This document shows, piece by piece, positions 1 through 13,500 of a DNA stretch of 64,000 nt. The first letter of the stretch is position 1. Every line of letters starts with the position of its first letter. The notes under the pieces are model-generated. The model saw nothing but the letters and a program-made list of their open reading frames with translations, was not told where the DNA came from and did not search any database. A program made the position numbers and the translations under genes. Source of the DNA: Trichaptum fuscoviolaceum (lineage: Eukaryota; Basidiomycota; Agaricomycetes; Hymenochaetales; Trichaptaceae); contig CAJSYZ010000011.1 in assembly GCA_910574455.1 (NCBI GenBank), forward strand, positions 3,332,941-3,396,940, read 5' to 3'.

Positions 1-1523
1 TGTTGGTAAGATCGGTGGTGTACATGAAACAGTCGGCCTGGGGATGTCTCCGGTCTGGTTCCTCGTCGTGCGCGTAGGGCGACCGCGAAGACGCGGAGCC
101 GGCGACGTTCGGCATCTGGGTGCAAACGAGCGGGCTCTGCTGGGTGAAGGGGCGGTCGCTTGCGATCGAGTTGCTCCCGCCGAGCGCGAGTCGCGACTGC
201 ACCTGGGGGCTGCCCCGCTCGCCCTCGAAGCGGACGGTCGTCACTGCGTGCGCGGCGATCGGCTCGCGGGCGGTGAAAACGACGCAGGGCTTCGTGTGCG
301 GGAGGACCGTCACTGTCGACGCGCTGTTGGGCTGCTCGAGCGGGTAGACGGTCTCGGGGCGGCCGAGGCAGCCTGAGAAGCGCTTCACGGGCTCGAGCGC
401 GGCCAGGTCGTGGAGTGCTGCTGGCGAGGCGGTGGGGTCGTAGGTGATGAAAACGTCTCTGCGCTGCGTCAGGGGCGTGACGGGCAGAGAGCCAAAGGAG
501 GAGGCGGGGGAGTAGAACGCAGAGAGGGAGGGCGAGCCGGAGGATTCGGACTTGAGGCCGTAGTTCTGGCCATTCGGGGGGAGTCTGCTGCTGGGCGAGG
601 GGGAGTTGTCTGCAAAATCCGCCGAGTCGAATACATGCCCAGGAGTCGAGGAAGGGGGGGAGGGGGGGGACGCGAGCCACAGGCGTTTATGCGAATAGAA
701 AGCATGAAGATATGGGTGTCCAAATTCACGTGGTGGCGTCGAGAGCAATAAGCGCGTGAATCGAGAGAGGGAAAGAGAACACAACGTGGCATGAGCATGT
801 GTGCGATGATCTACAGGGGAGGGGGGTAAGACGTACCGTTACCAGTGTTGTGAATTGAGATATTGAGGTTGTTCACGCCCGCACTTGATGAGCCGGACGC
901 GCCATTGGAAGCGGCAGCCAGTGACCAGCTCGCAACATGGTTGAGCACTGTTGAGTGTTCAGTACAAGATCGAAGACGCGTATAATTGGAGGCAATTTCG
1001 TTTTACTGGCGCTCCGTGGCTCGCCGAGGTGGGGGGGGAGGATAGAGACAGCAGGAGGAGAACTCACGTTGCTTTCCACAGCCGACATCCTTGAGCTGCT
1101 GGAGGCGGCTGCCTACCTGCTTCGGTGTGCGTCGAACACCCGTCTCGTCGAAGATAAAGTCCGAGATGAAGCGGTTGCGTTTGGGGAACCGGCCGAGGGC
1201 ACGGGCATAGCGCGAGTCGCTGGGCTTGTATTGCAGGAGAGCTACGGAAAGCGAATAGCAGGATGGTGGAGCGCGCAGTCGGGAGCCAGAGCCGGAGTGC
1301 AGACAATAGAAGGAGAAAAAGTCAGCACACACAGCGTCCACAACGCGCTCAACGTCGAGCACGCACCTTTGACGAGGGCCTTCTCGAGCGCAGGCGGCCA
1401 GACAGGCTCGGACTTGCCCTTGACTGTCTTCCAGCTCTTCCGGGCTGAGACGATGGTCTCCGCGACCTCCTGCTCGGAGGCGCCGATGGGGTTCGTGCTG
1501 TACGCGTCCTCTGCAAACGACAT
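1..1523 (-). CDS. TEA/ATTS-domain transcription factor (5' part, runs off window)
   Basis: Nuclear DNA-binding regulator of the TEAD/Tec1/AbaA family, which controls development and filamentation in fungi. Exons read 1523..1367, 1241..1068, 947..837 and 609..1, and the frame is still open at base 1. The TEA domain starts near residue 27 (SWKTVKGKSEPVWPP) and crosses intron 1. It includes the recognition-helix segment TRKQVSS-like 'RRTPKQVGSRLQQLKD' near residue 100. After the domain the protein is Ser/Pro/Gly rich, then has a region (VFITYDPTASPAALHDLAAL) of unknown role. The start at 1523 is the first Met before the domain and gives a 26-residue leader. The C-terminal half is outside the window, so total length is unknown. 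Domain call is firm; exon 3 and 4 borders rest on splice motifs and frame. Confidence 0.85.
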
Positions 1524-4500
1524 CCGTGTATGCTGTTCGGTGTACAGAACGCGGAGTGTGCTGTGGGCGAGCGCGCTGTTATGAGCGCGGTGTGGGGACG
1601 AAGGCGGGGGATGTCTGGGACAAGCAAGGAAGGGAAGGGAGCGGAGGGCTGTATAAGTAGGGAGAGGAGGACGGCGAGCTAGAGACGGACCTGGCTGGCG
1701 GGTGTCCAGATATACATAACGTCTAAGTGAGAAGCTTAGACTAAGTGCGACTTCCCGATCCGGACATAGTCAATTATGGCACAGATCCACAGATTCTTCG
1801 ATCCCATATTTCCTTTTACCCTGAAACGAGAAATCGCGAAATTAAAATTGCCAGAAAAGTACCCGCAGAAAAATCGTTTAATTTACCAGAAATTGATAGC
1901 CTGCGAATTATCCCGTCTTCAGTCCTCAATCGGCCTCTCGGATAGGCGTGTTCTCGGATGGCCGACGACACTGCAGGTGATCGATGCATAGTCGCTGCGG
2001 CATCACCTGAAGGATGCATCAGTGCGCATTCTCTGGGAGGCCTGTGCTAATTGTGGTCATAGGCACGAGTGCAGCTCCGGATTCCTCGCTGGTGATAGTC
2101 TACAGAGAAAGAGGCAACGCGACGACCAGGCCGCTCGGGCTCAGAGACGGAGAGCCCGACATCCGGTCCGGGATCGACGCGGGAGACAGAGGGTAATGAA
2201 TGCAGCGCTGGTGCAAAGGAGAGATAGAGATAAGTGAGGAAGCGCATGATGGACCAAAGGACCCGTGCCGAGGGAGGCACTTTCGAAGCCCCGACCCTGC
2301 GTATAATTCTATTTGGCGCTGGGCTCAACGTGAATTCAAGGTTCACAGATCTCTCAGAACGCGAAGGCTATGAATATCCACGCATGCAAAAATTTAATAC
2401 AAACGGGATCGAAGACCAATGGGAACAGGCGCCTCCGAAGGAGGGGGGGGAATCAGTTGGGCAGAGCAAATCAGTGTAAATTGGCTTTGGGCGTCCGTGT
2501 TCGCGCAATGGCTTCAAGCAGGAGAAGAGGCGCCTTATCGACACCTCCCAGAACAAAGCCATTTCTCAACTTCTTCGCGCTTCCTGGGGCGCTTGGACAG
2601 TCCTTTCTTCCTCCTTCTCCATCGGACAGCCCTAGATAGCACAGATTTGCTCTGTGGCTGTAAGGCGTATTCGAGGAGGAGCTTAATGCTTCCGGATGTG
2701 GCACCCGAGGGACGTTACGCGCATTGGCCGCCTTGGTACCGATCGATGAGGATGCTGTGCGAATGCCGATGCATCTCTGCGAACACGTTCACAAGACGTC
2801 AGGCTCCGTCAAGACCCGTCAGAGGCGTCAGGACATGTTCGTACATCCGAGCCAGAGGGAAAAAAACGGACGACCATCAAATAGTTAACTTTGACGCAGT
2901 GAAATAGCACATACAGCTCTCTGGGTCGGAAGCTGGTGAGGTGGGATTCTAGCGCGATGAGCCATCCCGGACCCGCTTCGTCACTGTCGATTATGCGGCG
3001 GACTCCCGGCGTCTTGTCACAGAGCGCGTGACGCGCTAATCGTATTTTGTAAGCAGGCGATGTCACAATACCGGAGATCCATACTGGGACGAGAGTAACG
3101 CAAATCTATAAATGCGACTGCAAGCGAGGCTTCTTCGACGATGGATCAACTAACTCAATGTGAATGTGAGATGAACCTCGGGGTGCGGGCGTCGGTGCGT
3201 GCATGTGTCCGACATTGCGACTGCTCCGAGAACATCGAACTTGCTCTAGCTGAACCTTCAGCTTGTGATGGCAATTGATCGCGAGCATGTTCGTATGTTC
3301 GAATTGAATCCGTCCACGTTCAGTTCATCCACAACCTCCCGCGCGACGACATAGTCGGGCGCTTAGTTCACCGACCTCGGCTCGGACACCCTTCAGCTCT
3401 CCACCCCCCGTCATGTCTTCGTTGGGCTGGTAACGCCTATCCTAAGGCGAGCCTAGCTTGTTGAACATATCTCGTTTCATCTTGAAAAGGTCGCGCTACG
3501 TCAGCTATTTCCTGTGCAATTCGCGTGTCGATCAGAGCTGTGCGCGCTTCGGATAAATGACGAGGACGCCATTGTTTGAATCCGCTGGCTCCGCGCTTTG
3601 GGCCCATAAGTTCAGATAGCTTTGGTAGCCTCGAGGCAGGCCGTAAGCGTGTACAAAGAAAGAGCGACGTCCGAAAACAGAACCAAGGCGCCTGGAGGAC
3701 CATCTCCCCGAACTCGGCAAGCCCCGACAGACTCCCACACACGCCATTGGCTGCTGCCCAGATGCTATCAACGCTCATTGGCTCACCAATGCACCCGCAC
3801 GTTCTAGACATGCTAACACCAAAGGTACGCGCAGATGATGAGATGTTTTACTTATATTGACCCTCTGCAGACATTTGACCAAAAGTGGCGGGAAGCGAGT
3901 TTGCTATAAGCTCACCCAGCGGCCGGGCCGCTCACCACCCGTTCTTCTCACCGATGCTGGGATGGCGCAAATCTTTTAGAGAGAGAAGCAATGCCCGAGA
4001 AGCAGGAAGCAACTCGATGCTGTAACGCCATGAAACAGCTTCCACCATCCGGGAGAACTGCTTGCCTCTCTTCGATCATGATCAACGCGCTGGGAGAACT
4101 CGCCCACTTCACCCGCAATATCCGTTCCTCCATCCTTCTCGCAACGCCTCAACAGCCTCTCTGGTGCCTATGTTCCCTTACTCGTCTATCTCTCGCTACG
4201 TCTTCCTTCGTGGCCGTTAAGCTCAGCCGCAGCCTAAAATTTCCTGCGTCGTATCAACCTCCTCACTCACTCCGCCACAGTGACCCGTGCATGACGGCCT
4301 TGTCAACAGGTTCAACAGTATCTCGCGCAATCGCTTCTAGTACCTGCCAGTGGCGTTCCTTCACGTCCATCCCCCACATCTCCCAGCATGCACGGGGCTG
4401 GTGTACGGAATGCACAGCTGGTTTAGATTGATTTTCGAATCCCGTCTATACGTACCGAGATCGGGCACGTTTAGTACACTGTTATCACACGCTCCGATTC

Positions 4501-7500
4501 GACTCGGACTCAACTTGGTGTTGTCGTAAGTTCGAGTTTGGCTGCAGTGTGAGCTGAAAATATACATATCATAGCGTATATTTGGACATGTGGACGTCAT
4601 GGTGCGCGCATGCATTTCGTGTACCGAAATGCTAAATAAACCTATAGTTAGTTAGGTGCTATGTGTGCGATACAACATAGCCCACACTCCCAGACTAACA
4701 AAAAACCCATCGTCGTCCGAAAATTTCCTTTGAGCACAGAAAACCCGATATTAAAGCCGTTCATATATCATCGGCTGATGCACAAGCGTCAGGTACATTG
4801 AGATTGTTCATCTTTACCATAGTCTCCGATATGTTCACCAGCAAAGCGCGCGTGAAATGCAAAATAAACGCTGCATGTAGATCTCAAACAAACAGATAAA
4901 TGATGCCCGTGTTGCAAGCGCGAGGCAAGCTAAAAGCTAGGTACGGTCAATAAAGCACTGCTGAGGCTGCACAGCAGCTACGGGATTAGCGCCTCGCTTT
5001 GGCTTTTGTGTGCAGGCTCCTTGTATTATGCTTTGATAAATGAAAGTCGATGGGCGATAGACAGGATATAGGCGGAAGAAGATCGTATGATGTTGCTCAA
5101 GGAAACAACACATACGAATTGTTGTGGATGATGGGCGCTTATTAATAACGCTTACGCATCTATGTAAACCGGGCGCTTAACATGGACGTGGTCAAACACT
5201 CAACAATTGGAGTACTTGATCGGGGCCCACTTTCTTTCAGCGTACTCTATGGGTAGCAAGAGAAAGGTACAACACGAGCTTTCAGCCATAGAGTCGACGC
5301 GCTTCCCATTGCTGCCGAGCACTTCTGGCTTCTTTGGTTACTTAATTTACGGTCTGAACCCATCAGAGGAATCGACATCGCGAAGACGGCCAGTGTATCG
5401 TACTCCGCAAGGCAATCCCTATCATCTGTGTGGTAGCATATACGTTCAGGAGAAAGTCTTAGGCCGCGGATGGTGAATGGGTACGTACGTACGAGAAGAC
5501 ACCTCTTCCTGTTGACAATACGATAACTGCCCGTGTCTCACTTAAGTCCATGAATTTCAGAATCATTATCGAAATAATGGATTTTCTTCTTCCTCTATTC
5601 CGAAAGTGTAGATCGCGTTCGATAAAGTAACAAGAGGGTACACACCGTTTGCCCTCCCTGGGGCCCAGACGTCCGGGATCTCAGGCATTTTTTTGCCTCA
5701 TAGTCGTGCCGTGGCGGCGTCGATAAATTGCTTGACCGTTTGCAATAATTTCCTGAAGTATGCACCATAGAACGTGGCTCACGGGGTGCTGAGCTGACTC
5801 GGAGGGGGGTTTCTATCCAGTTGCCCGACGTCGCGGCCGGTCGGACTTATAAAGCCACGCGCGCATTCGGTTTAAACGTTTAGGACTTTGCATTGCCTGC
5901 GGCCGGGCCACGATATAGCCTGTCCCATCTCACTCGACTCTCGTTTATTGCGTATGTCGATCAATTCCGAAACTCGTCCTTGCGTTATTTTTTGTAATTG
6001 TAACACTCATATATCTGCGATATCTGGACGGTGAGTGGGGTCAAGCAGATCTAATCTATCCTTTTAGAACTGATGTGCGATAATCCCGCAGTATGTGTTT
6101 TGGTGGTATGCCGGTGGACACAACAATACCGGTGACCTATATCTTCTATATCTCCCAGCTCCGGAGATTGCGCATGACAGTCCAGGCTGGGAATCGTTCA
6201 GGCTTGGGCCATGGAATGACGCGTCGGTCACGCGAGCAGCGAGCGACGCGTTGATCGTCGATCCCGACGACGTCAGTATGATGGTAGAGAGACATCTGAC
6301 CAATATCACATAGCTCGGTACCTACAGGTACGGCACCGGACGCGGACAAAGAGACAGCGGCGGGACGGACGACGGATAACGGACACCGGTCTGTCAGTGT
6401 CCGTTCCGAGGCCATCACATGCAGACCAAGAACGACCTTTCCATTCCAGCTGTCGTCCTGCCCAGCACATGCGTGTGCGTGCGCGCGCGTCCGTTCGAGA
6501 AATCAAATTTCAGTTACATTTCAAGTTTAGGCATCGCCGGTGGCGTCAGGCTTTTGTTATAGTGCCCTCCCTTGCCTGTGGGCAATGTGCGCGCCATCCA
6601 CTCGTATCCATGGTATCTTATACCATACAGCTGGCATTTGTCCTTTGCATGCGTGGACACATAAGGTGTCGCAAACTCTCTCGGAGATCAGCATCAGCAA
6701 CGAACTCGGAGCTGGCTACAGTTTTTTTTTTCTGATCAGAGTCGAGGACAAGGGAAGATTTACTGCATAGATACCGCTCGGCCGCGTCCGACTGAGGTGC
6801 TCATGGCATTTGTAGTACGATATACATGAAATACAAATTTCTGCATTAAGGGCATTCCTTTCGATCGCTATCGACAAAATTCTGTTTAATCGATCTTCTA
6901 TCACCTTTTCTACTTGCCGCTGAAGGAGAATCACACTGAATTCTGCTGGCTTGACAGCAAAGAAACTGGTCAGCAGCAAGGCGGTGGCCCGAAGTAATGT
7001 ACATATGTGCCTTGGGCTTTGAGCTCGGAGTGCGGCACAGCCATCAATGGAAATACAATTGGAATTTGGCGAATCCAAACGGGGCGAACCTGATCTTCGA
7101 TCGGTTGCCTGACATCTCGCCATATTCTCGGGTTTCTAAGCGGCACAGCTCGGCATTTAACCACGTCCGATCCGTTGGCCATAGGCGCTCAGGACCCTGA
7201 GAAGAAGTTTTCGGGCCCATTTGTCCGAATAAGGAAATCGCGATGTCTTCGGACTACGACATTGTTGGACCCACCTCGTTGACCACAGCAACACACATGC
7301 ATTCCACAGCTCTGCATTTCTCATGATGGAAAGCTGTTCGAAGCTTAGCAGACCTTTCGTGATCTTTTTCTCAATTGATTTTCTATCGTGTCGGCCGAAT
7401 CCAATTGTGTAGATAGGCTGGAAAGCCTCGTTGGAAGGTCGACATGAGTCACATTCATCTTCCGATGCGTCTCCTTCTTCATCGCCTTCTTGTTCTCTTC

Positions 7501-10500
7501 CGAACATTACCTGAAAATATGTCCCTTCGACGTTTACAACCCACATGCACCATGTACTTCGCACTAACCATCGCCAGCGCGATCAGTGATCTACGGTAAG
7601 CGCTCGAAATTTTTTTCAACGTACATATGTATGCAACTTCACACAGAGTTGTCTCTGTCTGGAGTTCTACCAGTGGCGCACCGAAATGAACCGGGGAAGA
7701 CAGTACTCCTCGGCTACCTTCGTGGGTTTCGTTGAACTCTAGCTCGAGTCGCCTGTGCGAAGATGAGGCGTGTCTTGTAAACTCACCTGCAATTGCAATT
7801 CATTGCAGCCGTATTATACTCGTTTCAAGTCGTTAGCTCGACTGTTCTGATGCATGGTCATTTCTTCGCATGTGCTGAAAGTGGCTTACCAATTGGGTTA
7901 GCCAATACTGTTCAACCGTTCATTGGAAGCATCATTGGTTATACTTGTTCCTACCTACGACTCAGGCGCTCAGATGTCAGTGGTAAGCGCCCAACGCATT
8001 TTGTATCCGTTTAATACTCACCTGTCTCGTAGGAGTCGCTCTGGATCATTGATAATAATACTATCCGCGTGTGTTAGAGATAACGTTTCACGTCCGGTTT
8101 TCAGGAACAATGTCCTATACTCGGTCGTCATTAAATTAAGGTAGGTGTAGTTATCACCTGTAAGATTAACGATCTCAATTATTAATTAATAGGATCCGAG
8201 TAAATGCCGTATATGAATACAGATAGTACAGGAAGATTCTGCGACCGAAGCACTCTGTCTACGGACCTCCACATTGTCCGCGATTCTCTGTCCAGCAGAG
8301 TTCACTCAAGTAACACTAATATATTGCTCTAGCGCTTTAGAACCCTCCTTTGCCGGTGTGAGCGCCTACTACAAATTCAAATGACATAACAATAGTAATC
8401 AGAGCAAGTTCAAGGGCGCTAAATCGAGAATCTATACACGTCTTGCGAAGTCACCGTGGCCCAAATTGGCGAGTATTTCAGAAAATACAGCCCGACTGTG
8501 CTGGTGTAAACACAACGAGGCAGGCTAGAATCGCCTTTTGCAGTGTCGTAACCGTAATGTACCCTGGGTCGGAATGACCTTCGCATTTCCCATGTTTACA
8601 AATCCCCTGAAATGTCCAGGGAACGACCTATTGCAACATCGAAACGGGACTCGGCATCTCATATTTGTAAGTGAGTTTAGATAATATCTTGCGAATATTA
8701 TCGCATGCATCATGCAATCGCAGCTCCTTCCGTATCTTGCTCATCTTAAGAGAAGCAAACTCAGCTATAGGTAGCCCATAGAAGGGATAAACGGAGGGGT
8801 GTATGAGCCTAAGTTAAGACGGCAATGGGCCTCGGAATGTAGATGGAACGTTGATATGCTATAGACGGCCATACAAATTCAAGAAATAGCATGGCAAGGC
8901 GGGCCACCGCTCCGTCCCAGGTTTCCCAACAACCTCCTGTTGGTCACCGATGATAACTGACCGTGAATATACATGGGCTAGCATGAACGATTCTTGGCAT
9001 CACGATGCTTCGCGATTAATCATGGAGACCACCATTTCAGAAAGGACAGAACAATTAGAACCGTGTTCAGCGCATCTCCGAGTCATATATAGAAATATCC
9101 GAGGAGTTCCTCGCCAGTCCTTCAGGATCGAAGTCCAAGGCGCTAATGACGAGCCTCCAGATGACGATAATGGCGAGTCCCGGAATAGGACTCGATACAT
9201 AGCAGGTTCGCGAAGATCTCGGCGCTTTGTACACTAGCTATAGGTATTATTGCGGCGCTTCTGAAAGTAAGAAGAAACAACGAATAGCGGATGTGTCTAT
9301 ATGCTTTACTAAAAGACAGAGGAGATTCCTTGTTTTTGTTATCATGTCATAGACGAGGCTGCCTATCATTTTTATATAGAAAAATTAAAGTCTTGAACTA
9401 TTGTAAGCTCCTCTTTATCAGGCGATTGGTTGGGATAATTACATTTTCATATCCTTCCGGGCTTCTAATGAGCTCGCGTATGAGAACGAAGCAAAAAGGC
9501 TAACTCTGTCCTCTTCTTTTTACAAATAAATTAGAGCGAACACTTGCGAATTTGAAGCCATGTGGTTGATTTTCAAGTGTACACTAAGACATATGCTCGT
9601 TCATGTCTAACGCCGCTCCGTCCATAGCACAAACATAGAAAAGAGCAGACAAACAAGGACAAATAGCACATTATAATTGGACCGCTTAGTATGATTCCTT
9701 TTCCGGCCCGGCAAATCCCCTATCCTTTCTTCGAAACTTTATTTTTTGCTCTTCTCTTCTCCCTCTACACGCTCTTCGACCCAACAAGCTGCATTTTCGA
9801 TTCGTTCGATGTACACAATGCTGCAAGATGTGCATTAAATGAGTGTCTAATAGAACCTTGGGAATGCGTACTAGGACGGTTAAGGGGGTACTGGAGCGGC
9901 TTCACGCTGTCAAAGCTGCCGAGGTTTGACATGTCTTCGCAAGTTCTGCCTTCTCGCGTTCTCAAGCTCTGCCCTAGGCCTGCTTATTGTGTTCTACTGC
10001 GCCCCAAAGCCTCAACCCACCACTAGCCTCATACAATGGTGCAGCTGCGCACATTATGTGTCAATATAATCTGGAACGCCTGCAGTAGCCATTTCAAGCA
10101 ACGGCTCACCGCCAGGCATGCTTACAGTGCTTCGTTGCATCATGATGCTGGTGCCGGAGGTGGTTTGCACACACACATGCACCGGTCTCGTCTGGCCGTC
10201 CCCGTGGTATCGCGATATCTCTGATCATGAGTACTGTTTGTGGATGCTTGCGGAAACTTAAATCCCAGAGTCTTCAAACTGCGGTAGAAACATCGCGCGC
10301 GATACGCATGTTGTTCGCTCCGATATTGGTCTAGCCGTTCTGGGTCAGGCTGGGCTGTTGTACCTGCGTACTGTGCCGTCAGACCGTCCTTTCCATATAT
10401 CCTTTTCTGTGCGGAGGAAGCGCTGAGGTACTACGTACTACGGCCGGCCAGTATGTGCGTTTAATGTGACGCTGGTACTGGCTTCGGAAAGGCGGCTCAT

Positions 10501-13500
10501 TGTTTATGGGCAAGAACTATAATATTTCTTCAGTCTATTCTATGGGAGACAGAAATCCGTCTGTTATAACCGGAGCCTAAACGTACAAGCTGGTTGAATC
10601 CGTGCATAGGCGTTAAGAATGTCCGGTAAGTGAGTATTCAATTATCAACTGATAGCTGATAAGATTTCTTCTCCCATACTCATATACACATCGGATAAAG
10701 AAGGGCTAGGCCAGGTCAGGCCGTTTAGGAATTAGATGATTCGGGAGTAATGCTACGGTATTGAGCCGAGCATCGTGAGCTCATTATGGAGCCTATTGAG
10801 GTCCGCAGACGACATTTTTGCTCTCCCCCTCGGATCCAAACCTTGAACCTTGACCTTCACTCTTGCATAGGACATGCCGATGCAATGCTTTCGGCAACTG
10901 ACTGACTTTGCTATTGGCTATCCTGGTTGTAGGTCACTTGAAAGAAGAAGAGGACATGAGCTCAAGTTGCATGTGTTGATCGCAATGGAGTAACATAATC
11001 CACTCCTTCGGTCACAATCTTCTACCTCGCTCTCGTGCTCGAGGACCGTTAAAAGAGTATACAATTCAAAGAGCACCAGATTATTGCAATTCTTACAGAT
11101 CGAGGGTAGGACCTAGGGCGCTTATTCTGGGCTGCCCCAAAGTCTTTGCATATCATGGCGCGAGCTCCTATTTGCAAAAAATCTTCTTCGGTCGGTCCTA
11201 ACCTGTCACTCATCCTCAATCTATGAATCAGACTTCTTACTGGAAAACACTGCCTTCTTCACTTCCCGGGCACATCTCGAGAGTCCAGAGGATACTATGC
11301 AAATGTTCAAGCCAAGATTCCTGACCACACGGTCGGTCTAATATTTTTGGCGTGGTTATATTCTATGGAATTATGACCTCTTCCTTGGAAGGCTGTTGAC
11401 TTCAAGAAATCCTCGGTTTTGCAAGATCAATCGGACACTATACCACTGCCAGTGCTACGGCTCATCTTACTCCGAGTTTTTTTTTTCCTACACGGTCGTA
11501 CGTACTTCAACGTGTGTCACGGATACACACAGCTACTGCGCACACAAGAAAACTGTGAAGTTTTGTTTGTCGGCATTCAAACACGATGCTGTACAAACTG
11601 ACGGATCAACACACCTTTTCTCGATCAAAATTAACCGTCTCGTTTCTCGAGCACCATCAGCTGGAGCCTAGCTTGGATATGGTAACTCAGGCGTTTACTT
11701 CTTTGGGAATGGATCTCCCTCATGTCCGTCTACGAGGGCTATGGCCCATGGCACAGTTGCGTTTCTGAAAGTAGGGTCGGAACGAGCTCTTCATTCTGAA
11801 AGCAGGGCCTCGGACTCAGGTATGCAGCACTGCAGATTTTCCTTACTTTGGCGCCGGACGCATCGTTAGGTCCATCAAACCACGCTGCTACCCCGAGCCT
11901 CCGACGCACTAGCATCCATGTTTGTTCCTTTTCAGCTGCGAGCTTTACTCTCACCCTTCAATCGGATGTGCACCCTCTTTCCCATTCGAAATGGCCAAAG
12001 TACTAGCCTCTGGTAGTCAGTGAGTGAAAATCTTCTTCTACTAATCATTTGCGACAACTCATTTGATTTTTAGTAGGATGAGAGCTCGGTAAGACGTAGA
12101 TGGTATTTGGGAGTGATTAGAAGCGTCGTGCTTTAGTCTACCACGTTCACCGATGCGCCATTTTCCTGACATACGTTTGCCGATCTTGCTCATATCAAAT
12201 TCCTGGCTCGGCTCGATCCAGCCCTGCCCCGTATTCTATTTGAAATTATCCCGATGTCGGGCTGTGCTCGAGAGTCGATAGCTTCATGTTATCAATTGAG
12301 GCAGTGTCACGGTCGCGCCAGTGACGCCTTCATCACGCCAGACGGAAGGAAATAACAAAGCAGATGATGAACGGTATCCTTTCAAATCAATGATGTGCCC
12401 TACTTTTTTTTTTGATAGACGTTTTGACATCATTGAGCAATTGTGCATCCCTCTGCACCTTTAGTTCAAGTGTATCAGGTACAATCGATAAATTCACCCC
12501 GAGTATGCAAATTCGACTTCAAGCTAGAAGAACGCATCGTCCCAACAAAAGACAGTCTTGGTCGGAACGACGTAAACGACTGACATCGCAGAGTACAGAG
12601 CTCAACTTGCTATACGATATCCGATACTCGAGTCCGACTAAGGACCCAGAGAAGCAGCAGGTTTTTTTCATCATTTCATCGAAATCAATACAGGTTCAAA
12701 GATCCTATGTACAATTGAAGGGTTCCGATACGAAGGATAACGGGAGGCGAGACGGGAGTTGATAGAAGATAGAGAGAGAAAGTACGATAAGCTACTGTTC
12801 TGTACCAGGTGTGTATTGCGATCACTGAGTGTGAGACGCTGCAAAGAACTGTCCATGTCGAAACTACTAGTCGTCTTGGAACACATGGGAAGGTCAGATA
12901 TTGCTGAAAGTCTGAGTGGACCAGCCGGAAAAAGAGAGTAGCTCAAGCAGATCCGAACAAGCAAAACGATGTAGGACGTGTGTATGTTCGTTTGCTAGAA
13001 AAGACGCCTGCCAAGACATCAGAACACCAGTAAAAGACACGGAAATAGAGATGTGTAGATACGAAGTCCAAAATGATACTAGAATGCATCGAATAGATGG
13101 GAATATATGAGATATCATGTCCGTAAATGACCAGTCCATGAACACAAAAAAAGATCGTAAAAGAAAAAGTGCGGGGCCGAGGTATGTAGAAGAACAAAAA
13201 GATGAAAAAAGTCCAGTCCGATCGTGAAAGCTTCAAGCTTCTTCAACAAGATGCAGAGAACCCCAATATCGAATCAACTCCCTTCAACGTCCAATGACAA
13301 AGTGCTTGGCAGGAAAAGGGCACGGAGGGTGAAAGCGGATGTAAAATCCAGACTTCGGACACAACATCTATGCAGCATGTCGACAGCGGACAGTCTTGAC
13401 TTCGGCGTACACACGTGTGTCACAGCCAACAACCTCCGAGCAAAATGAACTGAGCGGCGACCGGACAGACGGAATGGCGGACGGAAGATGGGGAACGGGA

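Noticed and set aside
7157..7564. 135-codon minus frame, and another at 6716-7123
   Set aside because: Composition is protein-like but there is no domain and no convincing splice link between them.
7242..8014. Possible small spliced membrane protein (frames opening MSSDYDIVGPTSL and MQFIAAVLYSFQVV)
   Set aside because: Splice phases do not join and the pieces match no family I know.
9691..10026. 111-codon plus frame with a hydrophobic start
   Set aside because: Single frame with no support on either side.
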